This document shows, piece by piece, positions 58,890-64,000 of a stretch of 64,000 bases of DNA; positions within the stretch are counted from its first letter, which is position 1, and each line of letters begins with the position of its first letter. Location: positions 7,869,001 through 7,933,000 of the forward strand of contig NC_135556.1 in the NCBI RefSeq assembly GCF_964340395.1, in the 5' to 3' direction. The translations under genes were made by a program, and so were the position numbers. The notes under the pieces are model-generated. The model saw only the letters and a list, made by a program, of their open reading frames with translations. It searched no databases and was not told where the DNA came from. The DNA is from Glandiceps talaboti. Taxonomy: Eukaryota > Hemichordata > Enteropneusta > Spengelidae.

Positions 58890-60146
58890 AACTACTGACT
58901 ATTCACCAAGACAAATATGCTGACATAAGAATTTCTTTGGTTGTACAACGCAGAATAATGAGACACTTTGTAAAATATGTGATCCTAAACTACAAACAAC
59001 CTGACTCAGCTGACAATGTCTACACTGTATTATTTAACTATTACTAAATAAAACTGTTCAATCACTTGATTCATGATATCTTGACACAACTTCTTCTGTC
59101 AGGTGCACTGTGACGAAGCACACCCTCACCTGCATCAGTCAACCTGTTTCACGACAAATGAGCACTGAGTGACAAGGCGTATCTCACAGTTTAGACACAA
59201 CTCACCACACAAATTCTTTACAGGCCAAAGTTATTCGTTATATTCTTTTCATGATCACATAGTTTTAGAGATGAAGAAAAAAACTACATTGACTATACAT
59301 ACATTTGACAATAACGCTCAGTGTCATATCCTCGTTAATTAAACAGTTATTATGCTTTTTGTATCTTACAGAATCTTTGCAGGAAGACAGATAACAGATT
59401 AAATTTATTAGTTTTGGAATTAGTGTATTTTATAGCTTAAAACAGGAACTTTTTTACTTGTATACATCAGAATTAATATTTAAAATACAGATATGTCAAC
59501 ATTTACATTATTATTGTTGCTGGTGGTGCACTAATTTTGCTAGGAGTTTTGAAATTCTTGGAACACAAGAGTACTCCATCTACATGCTGGATTGGTGATT
59601 CTGCTACACTCATTCTACATGCATTCTGAGGTGGCATCACACAAATCTGCCTAGTAGGCATGCTAGAGAGGAGAAGGAGAGAGGGAGAAGTGCACAGAGA
59701 GGGGGGGCATGGAAGGGGAAGTATACAGAGATGGGGAAGTGTGGTTACACCCGGGGGTTACACACCTATAGTTTCAAATACAGTAAACCATAAATCATAA
59801 TTTTGATTTGGGAACCCACGTAAATTGAAAGGGGAACTTGTGCAGATTTTACTTACCAGTACTGACAGAGCAGACCCAGAACGGCCCACTTCATATTACG
59901 TTCAAAATATATGTGCCCACAAAAAAATGTTTGTCTGGGACAACTATAGAAAAATGTGGTCCACAGAAAAAGAATGATTCTAGGCAATTATTATGGCTCT
60001 ACAGATAAGATAATGTGAGAAGGTGGGATTGAATCATGACCCTTTAAGACAACCACTATTAGTCAGCAATTTTCAATTTTTAAGTTTAGTATTCGCACAC
60101 AGAATACAGGGAGATTGTATAGCAATTTAATTAACTATCAAACATC

Positions 60147-60545
60147 TGTACATGGAAAGAACACTCACCACTCACAATCTAATTTAAGACTCTTGACTAC
60201 TTAATGAAGCAATTTTAATTATGTGCATTCTTTCCAAAAACCATAGTAGCATCATAATATTTTTCATCAAAAAAGCACAAGCTACAGAATAATAAGTATA
60301 CTGGAAAAGGACACTGACATTATGCTCTATGATTACTGACTAATTAATTATCCCAGATAAATTTAACAATACTATTCCAAATAACCATGGTAACAAATCA
60401 AAATATTTTTTTCATGGAATCCTGCAGCATGTATACAGGAAAAGAACACTGATATTATAACCTAAATTAATTATCACGGAATGTGTATATTTAGTAATAC
60501 CAGTCCCCATAACCATGGTAACAAATCAAAATATTTTTCATCCCA
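60147..60545. repeat. Tandem repeat, 3 diverged copies of about 130-150 bp
   Basis: Copies start with (t)actggaaaaggacactgac-like phrases (about 60147, 60297 and 60432) and end with aaccatggtaacaaatcaaa, then atatttttcat. Two copies each hold an exact CCATGGTAAC. Confidence 0.8.
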
Positions 60546-60559
60546 CAGGCAGATGAATC

Positions 60560-61997
60560 CACAAGTGAATCCTGGATACTTACTTGAGTACAAACAAATA
60601 CCTCCTTGGAAGAAAATATATATAGATTAGTACTGCTATAGTACTTTTTTAAATTTCTTCCCTGTAGTGTTTTTATAACATTGTCTCTTTTTTTTGTCAT
60701 GTCCACCTGTCTTGTTAAGTCCACCACAATGAAGTGACCTCATCGGTTAAATCTAGTTACAATTGCAAATCATGTTTTAGTCATTACGTACACACTGCCA
60801 TTATGAGTCACACCACAATTTGAGACACAAATTGGCCTCCTGCATGGAAAGCTGTCACATACTGACAACGATTCTGTGATAAAAAATTGCGATTTTGTGT
60901 GTAAATAAAAAATTTGATCAGATGGACTTTTGCTTAAATCTTAAATTCAACAACTTAATTAAATATAACTAATATAGTATGTTCGTTAATAGTCCGTGGA
61001 AGAGGATTCGAAGCCACGGATGGTCTCTAGACTAATTCACAGACGGTAATGAGAAGGTAGAATGTACCCAAGTTCCCTACTCTTTCTAGCATAGTTCCCT
61101 GCCATTGTTTTTGTTATGGGTGGTGAATAAACAAACCTGTGAAAAAATCTTTCTACCATAGTTCCCTGTCAGTAATGTTGTTATGTGCATTGTGTGTAAA
61201 ACTCTCCCCGAGTTCCCTACAAACTTGACCAAAATTTGAAACCCAAATTATGGCTCTATATATATGAAATAACAAAGCAAATTTACTCCGTTTTTTGTTT
61301 GCCAGCCTGAACAAAAAATACTGACTACGGTAAAAACAACATGTAGGTCAGAAAAAACTGTAACCATATTACCGAGTACTGGTCACACAGTAAAGTTGAT
61401 TTGTAACTGATTTCTACTGCTTTACATGACACAGTTGCTAACAAAGCCACAAAAAAGGGGTCGGCCTTATCACCTTATCGATTGAAGTAGATCCCCACTG
61501 AGATATTACGTTGTATATGACATCAATAGGGACCGATCCAAGAGAATGCTGCTTCTCCCCTACACTACACAACTATGTCCTTAGAACCCCACACTGAGAC
61601 AAACAATTTATCAGACCAAGTGTGATCTTTGACACACTTGACAAACAAATTAATAGGCAATCAACGTCAAACTGACGCAAGTGCGAAGACTGTGGGCTGT
61701 GTTCGGACGAGGACTTTACTGATAACTGATACTGTACAAGATGTAGTCAGACACTTGGTTCTCACGTGGCACACATTCATAAGCTGATTTTTATCAATTC
61801 TTGAATTAAAATTCCTGACATCACTACTACGGATATCATGGTACCCAATGGTTCAATGACGTCAAAATCATCCAAAATACTTCAACATAAGATGTTTTGC
61901 TTGGACCTTATTTGAGTAACAGATTAGACCAAAGAAACAAAAACTTTAAACACCTGCAAATCAATCATCTAAATCAAATAAGTTCTGTTTTTCAATA
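60560..61997. other. Intergenic DNA, no gene seen
   Basis: AT-rich, including repeated phrases of the type atagttccctg(cc/tc) at 61085-61170 that may belong to a dispersed repeat. No exon is supported. Confidence 0.45.
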
Positions 61998-62215
61998 TCA
62001 AATGAAAGCTCTCTTCTTTCTGACCAGACTATGGTACATATTCAGCGTGCCCACTACAACAAAAGGAACAACAATCAGCCATTTGAGGATGATGCCCTCT
62101 AGAGGGCTCCCTTCATGGCCGATGAGAGTGTCTTCTACAATTATAGGCCACACGAAGTAACCACCAACATTATAAAAATATTGTTTCAGTACAACATCAT
62201 CAATTAATTGATTTC
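61998..62215 (-). CDS. Candidate terminal exon of an unidentified membrane protein gene
   Basis: Acceptor cctattttcatag, then 72 codons to a TGA at 61998-62000. It enters with two bases of a split codon and encodes NQLIDDVVLKQYFYNVGGYF, VWPIIVEDTLIGHEGSPLEG and IILKWLIVVPFVVVGTLNMY, ending HSLVRKKRAFI. One clear hydrophobic helix (about ILKWLIVVPFVVVGTLNMY) is followed by a basic cytosolic-type tail. I do not recognise the family. Upstream exons should lie above 62215, possibly including the one at the right edge, but no single intron joins them in frame. An antisense frame over the same bases is a shadow. Confidence 0.4.
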
Positions 62216-63942
62216 CTATGAAAATAGGAACAAAAGAACACAAAATTAGTGGAAGATATACTTTTCTACCTTCCCTAGAGTTTACAGCTTTATTTGCTGC
62301 AAGGTCACAGTAAAGTGAGATTATATTTGGTTTTCTATATTTACAGAGGTATTCAACCAGGTTTTAAAGATTGTCCTAAATAACAACAAACTTGGCCTTT
62401 CACACAAAGGTACCAGATCATAGATTTTTAAAAAGAAGGCCCAATTTATTTGGGCGTACAATAAAAATTTAGGACGCCTTTTGAAATGTATGTACAGTAT
62501 AAACGTTAGAAATTGAATTCTCAACTGTGAAGTGGACATAACTAATAACAAACAAACAAACACAATCTCTTTAAGTATTGACACAGTACACACCACATTC
62601 ATTACCATGGTAACAATTACATCAATGAACTCAGTAACAAACAAACATATCATATTGTGATTGCCAGAAGGAAAAATAGGGCAATAAAAGTGTTTCCTGT
62701 AACCTTTGGCAGTCATAGAACTTTGACATAGTAAACTTCACAATATTACGGAAAATACGGTACATAAGAAAACAGGCTAAAACTTATATATAAGTACAAC
62801 ATAACTGCACTGCAACTGTACACTAAATCAATACAGCTTACTCATATTCTTGCACGCCAATGCTTTAGCAAAAACGAAACTATCCCCGAGATATGCTGTT
62901 CGCTATCAGGTTGGCATTTCCATGTTTTAGTCACATTTTTTTCTGCTGTTTTGGAAATGAACAGCATGATAGCAAATTGGGTAACTCAAGATTATATCGG
63001 GGGAAAAAAACTTTAAATATCTCTTAAGTTTTCTCAATACACTTGTAAGGAATGTTTTGTTCTATCAAAAGGCTTTGAAAATACTCCCTGCCCCAGTAAG
63101 CTAACCAAACAACTTCCAGATGAATGATTTGAAATCAGCCATGCTATGATTTAGTTTAGTATATATATACACACACATCTATTATTGTTTTGTATGCATC
63201 TATTATCATTCCGGACAATACTAGACTGAATGGCCCATAATATGAATGTGTCATCCTTTATTTAAACAAACACAGAGAAAGTAGAAAGTACATCTGAACC
63301 GTGTGCCGCCTTTGATAAATAAATGCTCGAGTGAGTTACAAATGCGTATATTCAGCTTTGTATGAATGAAGGAACAAACTGTAATGTACTGTTTATTGAA
63401 GGACCCCAAAAACCCCAGCCTGTAACCTAGCCTACACTGTATGATGTGGTGTGTCATTCACTCCTCATCGGCCATTTCTTAAAGTGTTAGCTTATATCAT
63501 ATGGCAGCAGGACATGTATTTTACAGACTACCTGTACCCATGTTTATCTCCAGACATTGTTACTAACACTGTAACAGGAGAGTAATTTGGATACCAAGCT
63601 AAGCTACAACCCCCCCCCCCCCCCCAATTTGTTTTATCTCAAAACACTGTTACTAACAGGAGAGTAATTTGGATAACAAGCTAAATAAGCTAACTCCCAC
63701 ACCCCATTTTTTCACTTACAGGCAAAAAAAATTTGTCAGGGATGATGAGATGGTAGTTAAATTACCAAGCTGAACTTACTTTACAACCGAAGTAATTCAG
63801 TAGATTTCACTCATATACTGCCAACCTGAACAAAGAAACATGTCACTAGTTTTTACAACAAACCAACATAAATCTATTCTACCACAAAAACCTATTCACA
63901 AGACTATATTAAAGTCTCACTAAGAAATCCTGATGTACTTAC
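62216..63942. other. Probable intron or intergenic DNA
   Basis: Contains poly-C at about 63609-63625, an approximately 70-bp duplicated phrase (gttactaacaggagagtaat) around 63558-63680, and an exact CCATGGTAAC at 62605-62614. No internal coding exon was found that links the flanking candidates. Confidence 0.4.
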
Positions 63943-64000
63943 AAATCTTGTCCTGTATTCTATTCCCTTAATGAAAAATTTTGATTGCCCAGCCATAAAA
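63943..64000 (-). CDS. Partial candidate exon at the window edge
   Basis: One open frame, MAGQSKFFIKGIEYRTRF, ends exactly at a strong gtaagt donor in phase 0. The ATG (63994-63996) has G at +4 but a poor -3 base, so it may be internal. The other two frames contain stops. Joined directly to the 62.0-kb exon it would hit a stop, so an intermediate exon would be needed if they belong together. Truncated by the window. Confidence 0.33.

Noticed and set aside
60990-61060. ggattcgaagccacgg phrase suggestive of a tRNA T-loop
   Set aside because: No matching acceptor stem, D-arm or anticodon arm could be folded around it.
62321-62716. 131-residue minus frame upstream of the 62.0-kb exon
   Set aside because: Atypical residue composition and no splice or homology support; most likely intronic.
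63780-63825. 46-bp block with very good acceptor (ttctttgttcag) and donor (gtaagt)
   Set aside because: All three frames contain stops, so it is not a coding link between the 63.9-kb and 62.0-kb exons. It could be a UTR exon or chance.

Overview
The window is AT-rich animal nuclear DNA: short coding blocks bounded by GT-AG splice sites, long introns, many micro- and minisatellites, MITE-like palindromes and a DIRS-type retrotransposon. There is no operon, Shine-Dalgarno or prokaryotic content. The main gene is an invertebrate member of the DLC1/STARD13/STARD8 family. I would guess a marine invertebrate deuterostome or lophotrochozoan, but the sequence does not settle the species.

Layout. (1) 176-309 (+) is the last coding exon of an unidentified gene that enters from the left. 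(2) 1.1-3.0 kb holds three separate inverted-repeat elements, and 4.3-4.6 kb a 36-bp minisatellite. (3) 6.26-42.35 kb (-) is a complete DLC-type Rho GTPase-activating gene. I reconstruct 16 coding exons totalling 3669 nt (1222 codons plus stop) with every splice phase closing. The domain order is SAM, a long Ser-rich linker with a SIYDNVP tensin-type motif and a RERRDSGVG motif, RhoGAP with its arginine finger, and a C-terminal START domain. The first exon, at 41.9 kb, lies beyond a 17.3-kb first intron and has a TATA box and a GC-box-like element upstream. (4) 43.5-44.24 kb holds two minisatellites. (5) 44.73-50.21 kb (-) is a nearly full-length DIRS element with inverted terminal repeats, an internal complementary region, a long gag-like ORF, a broken RT/RNase H region and a tyrosine recombinase with one in-frame stop. 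(6) 50.2-64 kb is mostly non-coding: several tandem repeats, a short LINE-like RT remnant, one orphan exon candidate (53.5 kb) and, at 62.0 kb and 63.94 kb, candidate exons of another minus-strand gene with a membrane-spanning C-terminus.

Function. The DLC-type protein is expected to sit at adhesions through its tensin/talin-binding linker and to stimulate GTP hydrolysis on RhoA/Cdc42-type GTPases. Its START domain suggests lipid binding. The retroelement lies about 2.4 kb upstream of the predicted promoter and is transcribed in the same direction. I found no clear new multi-gene system. The most unusual items are the DIRS copy with intact ends and a broken polymerase, the cluster of foldback elements, the recurring RFX-like 10-mer CCATGGTAAC, and the uncharacterised exon candidates at 53.5, 62.0 and 63.9 kb.
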